Source: UBA6078 sp964468685
Lineage (GTDB): Bacteria; Desulfobacterota; Syntrophia; Syntrophales; UBA2210
Direction of reading: 5' to 3'
NCBI GenBank assembly: GCA_964468685.1
Contig: CAYXUH010000016.1
Coordinates: 1-25,453, forward strand
DNA: 25,453 bases
The notes beneath the pieces are model-generated. The model was given only the letters and a program-made list of their open reading frames with translations. It was not told the origin of the DNA and searched no databases. The first letter of the stretch is position 1, and each line of letters starts with the position of its first letter. Below, piece after piece: positions 1 through 9,900 of this stretch. A program made the translations under genes and the position numbers.

Positions 1-152
1 CTCCCGGCGATCGCGTGATTGTCGAAGGGGTGCAAAAGGTGAGGCCCGGTATGGCCGTGAAGATTGTCCATTTCAATGAGAACAAAGTCAAGCATGAGCC
101 TGAGGTCAAGCCTGATATCCAGCCACAAGAAAAAACTGACGGAGGGGCGTAA
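1..152 (+). CDS. RND efflux periplasmic adaptor (MFP), C-terminal end only
   Basis: This is an open frame without a start, cut by the window edge, with its first complete codon at base 3 and TAA at 150-152. The visible 49 residues begin with PGDRVIVEGVQKVRPGMAVK, which is the typical last beta-hairpin of membrane fusion proteins of the AcrA/MexA type ('GDxVIVEGxQKVRPGxxV'). A hydrophilic Lys/Glu-rich tail follows. Its stop overlaps the start of the RND pump by one base (TAATG), so the two genes are translationally coupled. The known family role is to bridge the inner-membrane pump and the outer-membrane channel in the periplasm. Only the C-terminus is seen, so the assignment rests on this motif and on the neighbouring genes. 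Confidence 0.85.
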   Translation, partial: PGDRVIVEGVQKVRPGMAVKIVHFNENKVKHEPEVKPDIQPQEKTDGGA

Positions 153-3100
153 TGTTATCAAAATTTTTTCTGGATCGTCCGGTGTTCGCCTGGGTCATCG
201 CCATCATCATGATGGCGGCGGGCGGGCTGGCGATCTACAACCTGCCCATATCACAGTATCCTCCCATCGCCCCGCCGACCATCTCCCTTTCTGCCATCTA
301 CCCGGGGGCCTCGGCGGAAACCGTAGAAAACAGCGTGACCCAGATCATCGAGCAGAAGATGACCGGTTTCGAGAGGATGCTCTATATATCGGCCACCAGC
401 GATTCGGCGGGCACCTGCCGGGTCGATTTGACCTTTGAGGCCGGGACCGATCCGGACATTGCGTGGACACAGGTGCAGAATAAGCTCCAACTCGCCATGT
501 CGAGTCTCCCCGAGGTGGTCCAGAAACAGGGGGTCAATGTCCGTAAATCCACCCGAAACTACCTGATGTTCGTGGGGATGGTCTCGGAAGACGGCAGCAT
601 GGACGGCAAAGATTTAAGGGACTACGGAAAATCCAACCTGGAGAGTGTCCTGGCCCGGGTCCCGGGCGTGGGCGAGGTAGAGGTTTTCGGTGCCGGGTAT
701 GCCATGCGCATCTGGTTCGACCCCGACAAGCTGACGGCGTACGGCCTGACGGTGCAAGAGGTGATCGCGGCACTCAGGGCGTACAACGCGGAGGTCTCCG
801 CCGGACAATTCGGTGGAGGGCCGGCAGTGGAGGGGCAGCGTTTGAACGCTTCGATTGTCATCCAAAATATGCTCAAGACGCCCGACGAGTTCGCCGCCAT
901 TCCCCTTCGCATCAATCCCGACGGCTCCGTCGTGCGGATTAGTGATATAGGTCGTACGGAACTCGGAACCGAGTACTACGATGTCGAAACCGCCTATAAC
1001 GGAATGCCTATCGGGGGGATCGCCATCCGCCAGGCCGCCGGCGCTAACGCCCTCGATACCGCCGACGCCGTCAAGGCAAAGATGGCGGAGATGGCCCCGT
1101 TCCTGCCCTCAGGGATGAAGATCGTCTACCCCATGGACAGCACTCTCTTCATCAAGGTGGCCATCAATGAGGTTGTAAAAACCCTCTTTGAGGCGATCCT
1201 TCTGGTCTTCCTTGTCATGTGGCTTTTCCTGGGCAACATACGGGCCACGCTGATTCCGACGATCGCGGTGCCGGTGGTGATCCTGGGGACCTTTGCGATG
1301 CTCGGGGTGTTCGGCTTTTCGATCAACATGCTGACCATGTTTGCCATGGTGCTGGCCATCGGCCTTCTGGTGGACGATGCTATCGTGGTGGTAGAGAACG
1401 TGGAACGGATCATGGCCGAGGAGGGGCTCCCGCCCCGGGAGGCAACAGCCAAGTCCATGGAACAGATCACCAGCGCTCTGATCGGTATCGGCCTGGTGCT
1501 CTCGGCGGTCTTCGGCCCCATGGCATTCTTTCCCGGTTCTACCGGCGTTATCTATCGCCAGTTTTCAGTGACCATCATCGCCTCTATGCTCCTGTCAGTA
1601 GTTGTGGCTCTGATCCTGACGCCGGTCCTGTGCGCCTCGCTCCTCAAGCCGGTGCGGGCGGGGCATGAACCGGCGGAAAACGCGGTCTTCTTTCTGCGCC
1701 CCTTTTTCCTGTGGTTCGATCGTACCTTCTTCGGAATCAGAGACCGATATGTGCGACTGGTACGGCATTCCCTTTCCCGGAAGGTCCGTTACCTGATCGT
1801 TTTCCTGGCGATTGTCGCGGCCATGGGGCTTCTTTTTATGCGCATGCCCACCGCCTACCTTCCTGATGAAGACCAGGGGACACTGTTCGCTCAGGTGATG
1901 CTCCCGAGCGGCTCCACGCTGGAGCAGACCAAGGCGGTCTCGAAGCAGATCGAATCCTATTTTCATGAAAACGAAAAAGAATCGGTGGTGTCTACCTTTA
2001 TCCTTTCCGGCTATGGTTTTTCCGGGAGGGCGCAGAACAACGGCATGGTGTTCATCAAGCTGAAGGACTGGGAGTTCCGCGACCGGGACGAACTGAGGGT
2101 CAAGGCTATTGCTGGCCGGGCCACGAAAGCCCTTTCGAGTATACGTAGCGCCATGGTCTTTGTCTTCCCGCCTCCTGCCGTCGCTGAGCTGGGCAGCGCA
2201 AAGGGGTTCGATTTTCAACTGCTCGACCGGGGCGGTCTCGGACATAAAGCCCTCATGGAGGCTCAATACCAGCTTCTCGGCATAGCGGCACATGACCCGC
2301 GACTGACCTCTGTCCGGCCCAACAGCATGGAAGATGTGTCGGAATACCGGATCGACGTGGACTGGGAAAAGGCGGGAACCCTGGGGGTTCCCATCACCTC
2401 TATCCACAGGACGATCTCGGCGGCCTTCGGAAGCGCCTATGTCAACGATTTCATCCAGGGGGGGCGGGTGAAAAAGGTGTACGTCCAGGCGGACGCTCCC
2501 TATCGCATGCTCCCCAAGGATCTCGAAGCACTGTACGTCCGTAATGCGGCGGGGATGATGGTCCCTTTCACTTCCTTCGCCTCCAGTCGATGGACCTCTG
2601 GTTCCCCCAGGCTGGCCCGCTTCGGGGGATTTCCCTCCATCAACCTCTGGGGAGAGGCGGCGGCGGGGAGGAGCTCGGGAGAGGCCATGCAGGCGATGGA
2701 AGAGGCGGTTGAGAAACTGCCCAAGGGTATCGGGTTCGACTGGTCCGGGCTTTCCTACCAGGAAAAGATATCGAGTTCCCAGGCGCCGCTTCTGTACGCG
2801 TTCTCCATATTCGTGATTTTTTTGTGCCTGGCGGCGCTCTACGAAAGCTGGACCATCCCGATTGCGATCTTGCTGATCCTTCCGCTCGGCGTCATCGGCG
2901 GCATCATCGCGTCGAGCATGCGGGGACTGGCCAATGATGTCTATTTTCAGATCGGTCTCCTGACCACCCTGGGTCTGGCCACCAAGAATGCCATCCTGAT
3001 CGTCCAGTTTGCCAAAGCCGGTCTTGAAAAAGGTATGGGACTTATCGACGCCACCCTGGAAGGGGCGAAACTGCGATTCCGTCCGATTATCATGACCTCG

Positions 3101-3325
3101 CTGGCCTTCGGGTTCGGGGTTCTCCCTCTTACCCTGACAACTGGTGCGGGGGCGGGAGCACAGAATGCCATCGGCACCGGTGTGCTGGGGGGGATGGTGA
3201 CCGCCACCGTCCTGGTGATAATCTTTGCCCCCCTCTTCTATGTGCTGATCGAAAAGCTCTTCGGCAAACAAAGGAAGCAGAAATCAGCCGAAACAGACGC
3301 TGTAAATCCATCGAGGGATCAATGA
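152..3325 (+). CDS. RND multidrug efflux pump, inner-membrane subunit (AcrB/MexB-like, HAE1 family)
   Basis: This 1057-residue protein is the expected length for an AcrB-type pump, a proton-driven trimeric exporter that takes drugs or other amphiphiles from the periplasm and inner membrane. The N-terminus (MLSKFFLDRPVFAWVIAI) is the classic first membrane helix. The proton-relay aspartates lie in GLLVDDAIVVVENVER near residue 410, and the matching lysine of helix 10 is in LGLATKNAILIVQFAK near residue 950. Two large periplasmic loops follow helices 1 and 7. The gene sits between the adaptor (one-base overlap) and an outer-membrane channel gene (one base apart), so it is the middle gene of a three-gene efflux operon. 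No regulator gene is visible. The substrate cannot be told from sequence. Confidence 0.96.
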   Translation: MLSKFFLDRPVFAWVIAIIMMAAGGLAIYNLPISQYPPIAPPTISLSAIYPGASAETVENSVTQIIEQKMTGFERMLYISATSDSAGTCRVDLTFEAGTDPDIAWTQVQNKLQLAMSSLPEVVQKQGVNVRKSTRNYLMFVGMVSEDGSMDGKDLRDYGKSNLESVLARVPGVGEVEVFGAGYAMRIWFDPDKLTAYGLTVQEVIAALRAYNAEVSAGQFGGGPAVEGQRLNASIVIQNMLKTPDEFAAIPLRINPDGSVVRISDIGRTELGTEYYDVETAYNGMPIGGIAIRQAAGANALDTADAVKAKMAEMAPFLPSGMKIVYPMDSTLFIKVAINEVVKTLFEAILLVFLVMWLFLGNIRATLIPTIAVPVVILGTFAMLGVFGFSINMLTMFAMVLAIGLLVDDAIVVVENVERIMAEEGLPPREATAKSMEQITSALIGIGLVLSAVFGPMAFFPGSTGVIYRQFSVTIIASMLLSVVVALILTPVLCASLLKPVRAGHEPAENAVFFLRPFFLWFDRTFFGIRDRYVRLVRHSLSRKVRYLIVFLAIVAAMGLLFMRMPTAYLPDEDQGTLFAQVMLPSGSTLEQTKAVSKQIESYFHENEKESVVSTFILSGYGFSGRAQNNGMVFIKLKDWEFRDRDELRVKAIAGRATKALSSIRSAMVFVFPPPAVAELGSAKGFDFQLLDRGGLGHKALMEAQYQLLGIAAHDPRLTSVRPNSMEDVSEYRIDVDWEKAGTLGVPITSIHRTISAAFGSAYVNDFIQGGRVKKVYVQADAPYRMLPKDLEALYVRNAAGMMVPFTSFASSRWTSGSPRLARFGGFPSINLWGEAAAGRSSGEAMQAMEEAVEKLPKGIGFDWSGLSYQEKISSSQAPLLYAFSIFVIFLCLAALYESWTIPIAILLILPLGVIGGIIASSMRGLANDVYFQIGLLTTLGLATKNAILIVQFAKAGLEKGMGLIDATLEGAKLRFRPIIMTSLAFGFGVLPLTLTTGAGAGAQNAIGTGVLGGMVTATVLVIIFAPLFYVLIEKLFGKQRKQKSAETDAVNPSRDQ

Positions 3326-3326
3326 T

Positions 3327-4739
3327 ATGAATAGAAACTTTCTTCTTCTGGGTATAATAATTTTCTTTGTGGCTGGTTGCACGCTGGCCCCGAAATACAA
3401 AAGGCCCGCGGCTCCGATTCCTGCATACTGGTCGAGCACCGCTGCCTACAGTGCTTCCGAGGTTGAAACCGAAACCTCTGTCCCCGTCGTGACGGAGATG
3501 AGGTGGCGGGAGTTCTTCACTGATGAGCGCCTTCAAAAGATCATCGAGATTGCCTTGAACAACAACCGCGATCTGCGTCTTGCGGCCTTGAATGTTGAGA
3601 GGGCACGGGCGCTTTACGGTATTCAGCGGGCCGAACTATTGCCGACAGTCAATGCGGTCGGAATCGGGAGCAAGGAACGTGTGCCGGCTGATCTTTCGTC
3701 CACCGGGAGCGCTGTGATCGCCGAAAAATACGGTGTTAATCTCGGCATAACTTCCTGGGAAATAGATTTCTTCGGTCGCATCCGCAGCCTGAAGGATCGG
3801 GCGCTGGAAGCATATCTCGCCACGGATCAGGCCCGCAGCAGTGCGCAAATCTCGCTGATGTCTGCGGTAGCGCAGGCGTATCTGGCCCTGGCCGCTGACC
3901 GGGAAGCACTCACCCTGGCGCAGTCCACGATGGAAACACAGAAGGCCGCCTACGATTTGACGCAGAAGAGTTATGATGTCGGAATCGCGAACGGGCTGGA
4001 TCTGCGCCGGGTTCAAACGCAAGTGGATACCGCCCGCGGAGAGCTCGCCCGCTACATCCAACAGGTGGCGAAAGATAAAAACGCCTTGAATCTTTTACTT
4101 GGCTCACCGGCACCGAACACCCTGCTACCGGTTGATTTGAGCAGTGTCATGCTTCCAAGAAATATTTCTCCCCGTATGAACTCCGAGGTTCTTCTCCTCC
4201 GTCCCGATATCCTTCAGGCCGAGCACCAACTCAAGGGGGCCTATGCCAATATCGGGGCCGCTCGTGCTGCTTTCTTCCCGCGTATCTCCTTGACTTCCGG
4301 CATCGGAACTGCAAGTGCCGATCTGTCGGGGCTCTTTAAAGACGGATCGAGTACATGGAGTTTTGTACCGCGGATTACCATACCGATTTTTGATGCCCGC
4401 ACGTGGTCGGCATACAGGGTGACCAAAGTAGACAGGAAAATCGCTGTGGCCCAATACGAGAAGGCAATTCAAACGGCCTTCAGAGAAGTGGCTGATACCC
4501 TTGCCGAGCGGGATACGGTGGATCAGCGGATAGCGGCGCAACAATCCCTGACCGATGCCGTTGCAAAAACCTACCACCTCTCCAATGAACGCTATACAAA
4601 GGGGATTGACAATTACCTGGGTGTTCTTTATGCGCAGAGATCCCTCTATGCGGCGAAACAGGGGCTTGTTTCGCTCCGTCTGGCCAGGCTCGCCAACCAG
4701 GTGAGACTTTACGCGGTGCTGGGCGGAGGGAATGAATAG
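3327..4739 (+). CDS. Outer-membrane efflux lipoprotein (OprM/NodT family, TolC-like)
   Basis: This 470-residue protein forms the outer-membrane channel of the preceding pump. A short hydrophobic signal ends in a lipobox (FVAGC, Cys18), so the mature protein should be lipid-anchored. The segment after it (CTLAPKYKRP) is the typical start of NodT-family proteins. Two TolC/OEP repeats can be seen, each with long helical stretches; the second begins near LLLRPDILQAEHQLKGAYANIGAARAAFFP, a strong family signature. The start codon lies one base after the pump's stop codon, which indicates co-transcription. The gene ends at a short convergent interval before the lytic transglycosylase. Confidence in the family is high; the exported compound is unknown. 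Confidence 0.95.
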   Translation: MNRNFLLLGIIIFFVAGCTLAPKYKRPAAPIPAYWSSTAAYSASEVETETSVPVVTEMRWREFFTDERLQKIIEIALNNNRDLRLAALNVERARALYGIQRAELLPTVNAVGIGSKERVPADLSSTGSAVIAEKYGVNLGITSWEIDFFGRIRSLKDRALEAYLATDQARSSAQISLMSAVAQAYLALAADREALTLAQSTMETQKAAYDLTQKSYDVGIANGLDLRRVQTQVDTARGELARYIQQVAKDKNALNLLLGSPAPNTLLPVDLSSVMLPRNISPRMNSEVLLLRPDILQAEHQLKGAYANIGAARAAFFPRISLTSGIGTASADLSGLFKDGSSTWSFVPRITIPIFDARTWSAYRVTKVDRKIAVAQYEKAIQTAFREVADTLAERDTVDQRIAAQQSLTDAVAKTYHLSNERYTKGIDNYLGVLYAQRSLYAAKQGLVSLRLARLANQVRLYAVLGGGNE

Positions 4740-4824
4740 TGGAAGCTTCTTGTTTCCGGTAACCGATCGGGGGTCGGAAATATGGCGCTTCGGACGGGCC
4801 GGAAACCGCCCCGCCCTTCACCCG

Positions 4825-5418
4825 CTATACCTTGTCAGAGGTAGTCTTATAGTGGTTGTAGTAGGAGAAGACCTTCTTGATATAGTAATGTGTGGCCTTG
4901 AATGGCGGTATCCCCTGATACTCTCGGACCTTCCTGCTCCCGGCGTTGTATGCCGCAAGGGCTACGCTGACGTCTCCGTCGAACCGGTCGAGGAGCTGCT
5001 TAAAATATTTGACCCCGCCATGTATGTTGTGCTCCGGATTAAAACTATCCTCCACACCAAGGGCCCTTGCCGTTGAGGGCATGAGCTGCATAAGCCCGCG
5101 CGCCCCCCTCCTGGAAACGGCATTGGGATTGTAACTCGATTCCGCCATAATGATCGCCCGGATGAGCTCGGGCTCTACCTCATAGCGATCCGATGCCTCC
5201 TGTATAATCGAATGGAACAGGAGGTCGACCCTTCCGGATGAAGAATATTTCGATGGTTGAGAGACCGCGGCTGAGGAGACTACGTTGCCGCTCGATATTT
5301 GAGAATAGTTGTAACTAATTAATATCCCTGGAGTAATTAAAAGCACGACCGTTCCGATGATGAATGCCATCCAGCACATCAAAACGGTGTGCCAGCTTAA
5401 TGGCAAATCCTCGTTCAT
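4825..5418 (-). CDS. Membrane-anchored lytic transglycosylase (SLT domain, GH23)
   Basis: This 197-residue protein has an N-terminal hydrophobic helix (about residues 12-35, with no lipobox) and then an SLT domain from about residue 65. The catalytic glutamate is in IIMAESSYNPNAVS, followed by the diagnostic GLMQLMPSTARALGV and ALAAYNAGSRKV motifs. Enzymes of this family cleave the MurNAc-GlcNAc bond of peptidoglycan and form 1,6-anhydroMurNAc. The gene has a strong Shine-Dalgarno sequence (AGGAGG, 5 bases before the ATG). It is convergent with the efflux operon and is separated by about 110 bases from the end of hisF, on the same strand. No specific partner (secretion system, flagellum) is visible, so it is most likely a general housekeeping or remodelling enzyme. 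Confidence 0.93.
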   Translation of the reverse strand: MNEDLPLSWHTVLMCWMAFIIGTVVLLITPGILISYNYSQISSGNVVSSAAVSQPSKYSSSGRVDLLFHSIIQEASDRYEVEPELIRAIIMAESSYNPNAVSRRGARGLMQLMPSTARALGVEDSFNPEHNIHGGVKYFKQLLDRFDGDVSVALAAYNAGSRKVREYQGIPPFKATHYYIKKVFSYYNHYKTTSDKV

Positions 5419-5531
5419 GCTAACCTCCTGTAATAACCGTACAGGTCTTTGTTGGCGGCGAGGGTAAAGGAATAGGGGTGATATGTCAAGGAAAAAATAG
5501 TGCCCTTCAAGTGGTTAAAATGAAAGGTTAA

Positions 5532-6311
5532 TCAAATAAACGTCCGTACGGGGATGTTTTTTTGTGACAGATATTCCTTTATCTGGGCCACGGTATAGCG
5601 CTGATAATGGACCATTGAGGCGATGAGCGCCGCGTCCGCGTTTGATTTTTTGAAGACGTCATACAGGTGCCGGGGCTCTCCCGCGCCCCCGGACGCGATA
5701 ACCGGGATAGAAACGGCTTCGGATACGAGAGCGGTCAGGGTGAGCTCATATCCCGCGTTCGTGCCGTCCGCGTCGATTGAGTTGAGACAGATCTCACCGG
5801 CCCCCAGGTCTTGCCCTCGCTTTGCCCACTCGATGGCGTCTATTCCCATCGGTGTCCTGCCGCCATGTATGTATACCTCATACCCGGAGGGGGTAGCCGG
5901 GGTTTCCCCCACCCTTTTCGCGTCCATCCCCAGAACGATGCACTGGTTTCCGAATGCCCTCGCCCCTTTGTAGATGAGATCGGGGTCTTCGACGGCGGCG
6001 GTATTGATGCTGATCTTTTCAGCCCCGGCGGCCAAGACGCGGTGCATATCATCCAGGGAGCGTATGCCCCCACCAACCGAGAAGGGGATGAATATTTCTT
6101 TCGCCACGCTCTCGACCACGTCTATAATGATATTCCTCTTATCGGATGAGGCGGTGATATCGTAGAAGACGAGTTCATCTACACCCTGTTCGTAGTATTC
6201 GGCCGCCATGGCAACCGGGTCGCCTATGTCGATATTCTCCTTGAATTTGATGCCCTTGGTCGTCTTCCCCTCTCTGACATCCAGGCAGATGATAATTCGT
6301 TTGCTCAGCAT
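5532..6311 (-). CDS. hisF: Imidazole glycerol phosphate synthase, cyclase subunit HisF
   Basis: This 259-residue TIM-barrel protein converts PRFAR plus ammonia, delivered by HisH, to imidazole glycerol phosphate and AICAR in histidine synthesis. The catalytic aspartates are present in ICLDVREGK (residue 11 region) and in the SIDADGTNAGY motif. Other family motifs are FYDITASS, SVGGGIRS and PVIASGGAG. The ATG is two bases after the hisH stop (TAGATATG), so the two subunits are translationally coupled. The other histidine genes, including hisA, are absent from this window; the pair is split from a classic his operon. The catalytic residues are intact, so a true histidine function is more likely than a sugar-modifying (WbuZ/PseA-type) role, but the context does not prove it. 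Confidence 0.95.
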   Translation of the reverse strand: MLSKRIIICLDVREGKTTKGIKFKENIDIGDPVAMAAEYYEQGVDELVFYDITASSDKRNIIIDVVESVAKEIFIPFSVGGGIRSLDDMHRVLAAGAEKISINTAAVEDPDLIYKGARAFGNQCIVLGMDAKRVGETPATPSGYEVYIHGGRTPMGIDAIEWAKRGQDLGAGEICLNSIDADGTNAGYELTLTALVSEAVSIPVIASGGAGEPRHLYDVFKKSNADAALIASMVHYQRYTVAQIKEYLSQKNIPVRTFI

Positions 6312-6313
6312 AT

Positions 6314-6928
6314 CTACACCCTGCCGTTCCAGCCGCAGAAATTCTTCAGTATCTGCAGACCGTGCCGGCCGCTCTTTTCGAGGTGAAATTGGGTGGCTAT
6401 GACATTATCATGGCCGATTATGGACGCAAAGGAGACCCCGTAGTCGGTCATCGCTATGATATCCTCCCGCTTTTCAGGAGTGGGGTAGTACGAGTGAACA
6501 AAGTAGAACTGCGCCCTCGTGTCCACCCCCTCGAGGAGAGGATGGGGACGTGTAATGGATATGTCGTTCCACCCCATATGCGGAATCTTGATGTCTGTCC
6601 CTTGAAACCGTTTCGCCGTGCCGGGGATAATTCCCAGGCACGGGGTGCCGCCATCCTCTTCACTTTCCCCCAGTATAATCTGTGCGCCCAGGCATATCCC
6701 GAGGAAAGGCTTTCCCTGCGCGATGATCTCGCGGATCATGCCGTCAAGGCCTTCGCGCCGTATGATCTCCATTGCCTCTCCCGCGGCGCCAACGCCCGGA
6801 AATATGACTCTCTCGGATGCACGGATCTCATCGTGCTGTTTGGTGATCTGGCACGCCACGCCGATGTGCCTCAGTGCCCGTGCGACCGACGTCAGATTTC
6901 CCGCTTCGTAATCGATAATAGCAATCAT
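6314..6928 (-). CDS. hisH: Imidazole glycerol phosphate synthase, glutamine amidotransferase subunit HisH
   Basis: This 204-residue class I glutamine amidotransferase supplies ammonia to HisF. The nucleophilic cysteine is in PFLGICLGAQIILGESEEDG, and the His-Glu pair is in ATQFHLEKSG near the C-terminus. The N-terminus (MIAIIDYEAGNLTSVARAL) is canonical for HisH, which supports the chosen ATG. The start is three bases after the stop of the large GlmS-like gene, and the stop is two bases before hisF, so all three are probably on one transcript. The protein is full length and has no unusual residues. Confidence 0.95.
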   Translation of the reverse strand: MIAIIDYEAGNLTSVARALRHIGVACQITKQHDEIRASERVIFPGVGAAGEAMEIIRREGLDGMIREIIAQGKPFLGICLGAQIILGESEEDGGTPCLGIIPGTAKRFQGTDIKIPHMGWNDISITRPHPLLEGVDTRAQFYFVHSYYPTPEKREDIIAMTDYGVSFASIIGHDNVIATQFHLEKSGRHGLQILKNFCGWNGRV

Positions 6929-6931
6929 CTG

Positions 6932-9900
6932 TTATTCGCCGCCTTCCAGGGAGTTCATGATAGTCTCCGCGATGATATTGACTCCGTCACCCAGAAGGAA
7001 TGCAATGGGGAGGGGATCGAGATACCCGTCGTTCCACGAAATGTTGTATTCGTTAATAATATCTCTGATCTGGTTGAACTTATTACCGAGGGCTGTTTTT
7101 TTCTCTGATGAGCCCAGGGTCTCCTTAAAGACCACGTGCNNNNNNNNNNNNNNNNNNNNNNNNNNNNNNNNNNNNNNNNNNNNNNNNNNNNNNNNNNNNN
7201 NNNNNNNNNNNNNNNNNNNNNNNNNNNNNNNNNNNNNNNACCGAGGGCTGTTTTTTTCTCTGATGAGCCCAGGGTCTCCTTAAAGACCACGTGCAGAAGC
7301 AGTATCTTGCCTATTAACGCATCTCCTTCGATGAGTGGGATAATAATAAGTGGCGCGTGATCGGATTTCCCGAGCCCAGCGTACATGTCCCGGGTACTCA
7401 CTATCGTCTTCTTCGCGCCCCTGAGAGGGATCGCCGCCTCCGCCCGTGACTTCATACGCAGCGAGACCCCCCCTCTCTTCTCTATCGATATGGTAGTCGC
7501 CTCCGCCGGCTTTCCTTCCTCGTCAAGGCCCTCTATGGTATACAGCGTGTAGCCCCGGACGTCGGAAATGATCTTCTGCAGCCTCCCAATGGTGAGGCCA
7601 CCTCTGCTGGTCAGATTGTCGGGTGAGAAGTCGAGTGTTTTCAGGAAATCGAAGATCACGCCCCGTGCGGCCTCCTCTTTTCTGCTGGTTCCTACCGTAA
7701 CCGTTTTTGCCTGGTGCCGGATCGCGTCGATGGGGCGCGCCAGTTCATCGATGGCCCTGCCGAGGCAGATGTCCAGCAGGTCGAGGGGCGACGATGAAAT
7801 CTGTTGTTCCCTGAAGTCCATGCGCAACTCTTCCAGGGGCAGTTTCCCGGAGGCGTATTTGAGCAGGAGCGTGATATCCGACGCCGCATCAACCCCCATG
7901 GATGAAAAGAATCCCTGGTTTCTGCGGGAATGAAAGGATGCGGAAAACGTGTCTATCAACCTGTGCAGGCCGGGGTCGGTCAGCTTTTCGACGACGAGGC
8001 CTTCCCGTGCGTCCAGTTCGTCCGTTTTTAATAACAGCTTCTTCCTGAAGTCTCGGATAAACTCCCCGTCTTCATTGATGGAGCAGGCCGCATAGTAGCC
8101 CCACAGATGTCCGGCCAGGGTGTTCAGGATGACAGATACCGGGAAGGATGCCTTCGGCACGTGAATCACCGAGTCGGCGATGCCGTCAAAGGCTCTCTCT
8201 CCCTCGTCTGCGATGACAACCACAGATGCCGCGTGGGCCTTGAAGATCGACACATCCTTGACAATATCATCGAGGACATAGTCCGCTGTCCCGGCGACGC
8301 AGGCAATGATGAGCGGTTCCGAGGAGAGATCGATATGCTTTTTGTCCTCGACGATATCCGATGAGATCGTCTTGTAACACAGTTCGCTCAGTTTGATCCG
8401 TATCTCGTCCGCGGCAACCTTGTTGGGGCCGCTCCCCACAATCGCCCAGTATCTCTTTTTCCCGGCAAGCCCGTGTGCGGCCTCCCATATATGCTCTTTT
8501 CCGGCAATCACGCGGTTCATCGCGTCGGGTGCCTGCTCGAGGCTCTCCAATACCCCGGCTGTCAGATTATCCGGCAGGGTGCCGAGGGTCTGGGCCAGAT
8601 AGAGGGCCAGGATATATCCCGCAACGATCTGGGAATAAAACGCCTTCGTCGACGCCACCGACATCTCTATGTCCCGGCCGTCGCTTGTATAAAAGACGCC
8701 ATCCGCCGCATGGGTAATATCGGATTGTCTCCGATTGACGATGGCGATCAGGTGCGCCCCCCGCTCCTTGGCCATGGTCACGGCTCTGTTGGTGTCGGTC
8801 GTTGTCCCGGATTGTGTTATCGCAATAGCGAGCGTGTCCTTCATGTCTTCCTTGAGACAGAATCCGCTCAATTCAGATGCCGTTTTCGCCTCGATCGCGA
8901 TGCCCAGGCCCTTGATATATGATGAGAATGCCCCGGCGATCGCCGCACCCGCCACGGCCGCCGTTCCCTGTCCTATCACGAAAATATTTTGTATCTCTCC
9001 CCGCGTCAGGGCATCGTGCAACCTCCGGGGGATAATATCATCCCCCAGATTGAAGGTGACGTTCGCGCTGCCGTTTGTACGGTACTCGATACGGTATTTG
9101 CCCCGCAGGGTCTTTTTCACGGACAAGGGCGCGTCCGCGACTTCCTTCAGGAGAAAGTGGGGATACCCTTTGCGGTCGATATCCCTCGTGGTGATCTGGG
9201 CCTTTTGGATCTTTTCATCGCCGATCTCACAGGGGTGCCCGTCGTAACAGGAGGCATGTATTCCACCGCTATCCTCCAGCACATAGATCTGTCCCTTTGT
9301 TTCGGGTCTGCCGGGGATGCGTTCGTCCTCTCCATCCATTTTGATGAAGCGGGGAGTGACCTCCACCAGTCCGTATACCTCCGAAGAGAACATGTACTGG
9401 TTATCGCACAGGCCGATATAGAGCGACTGACCGCTTCCCCTCAATGCGAGGAAGACCTTCCCCGGTTCCAGGTTACTCTGCATGGCGATGGCATGGGATC
9501 CCTCAAAATCGTTCAGGGCCAGGCGGAAGGACTCCTGGAGATCAGTTCCCTCGTTGAGATATTTTTCTATCTGAAGGGCGATGATCTTGGTGTCCGTGGT
9601 CATCCGGTGGTCTATTAACTCCGTTCCATCCGCCTCAATTGATGCCCGAAGGGAGCGGTAGTTGTCTATGTCCCCGTTGAGCGCGACATGGATCGCCCAG
9701 TTGCCGGAGCCGTAGCGGGGATACTCCTTGACGGGGAGCGGAATCCCGGACGAAGAGTAAACGCCGGTGGCCAGGGTAAAATTATTCACGGGATGACAGT
9801 TTTCCACATTAATGGCACCCACGGAGGCCCAGCGTGTGTGGGCGAGAAGCGTCTCGTGTCCTGTTCCTCCGCCCATGCATGTCCTGAGTATGTCGTCCGA

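Noticed and set aside
1595..3271. A 558-codon open frame antisense to the RND pump gene.
   Set aside because: It is a shadow of the GC-rich pump gene; the translation is Gly/Arg/Pro/His-rich with no domain.
5532..6928. Treating hisF/hisH as sugar-modifying homologues (WbuZ/WbuY or PseA type) because hisA is missing.
   Set aside because: All catalytic residues of the true histidine enzymes are present and no surface-sugar genes are nearby.
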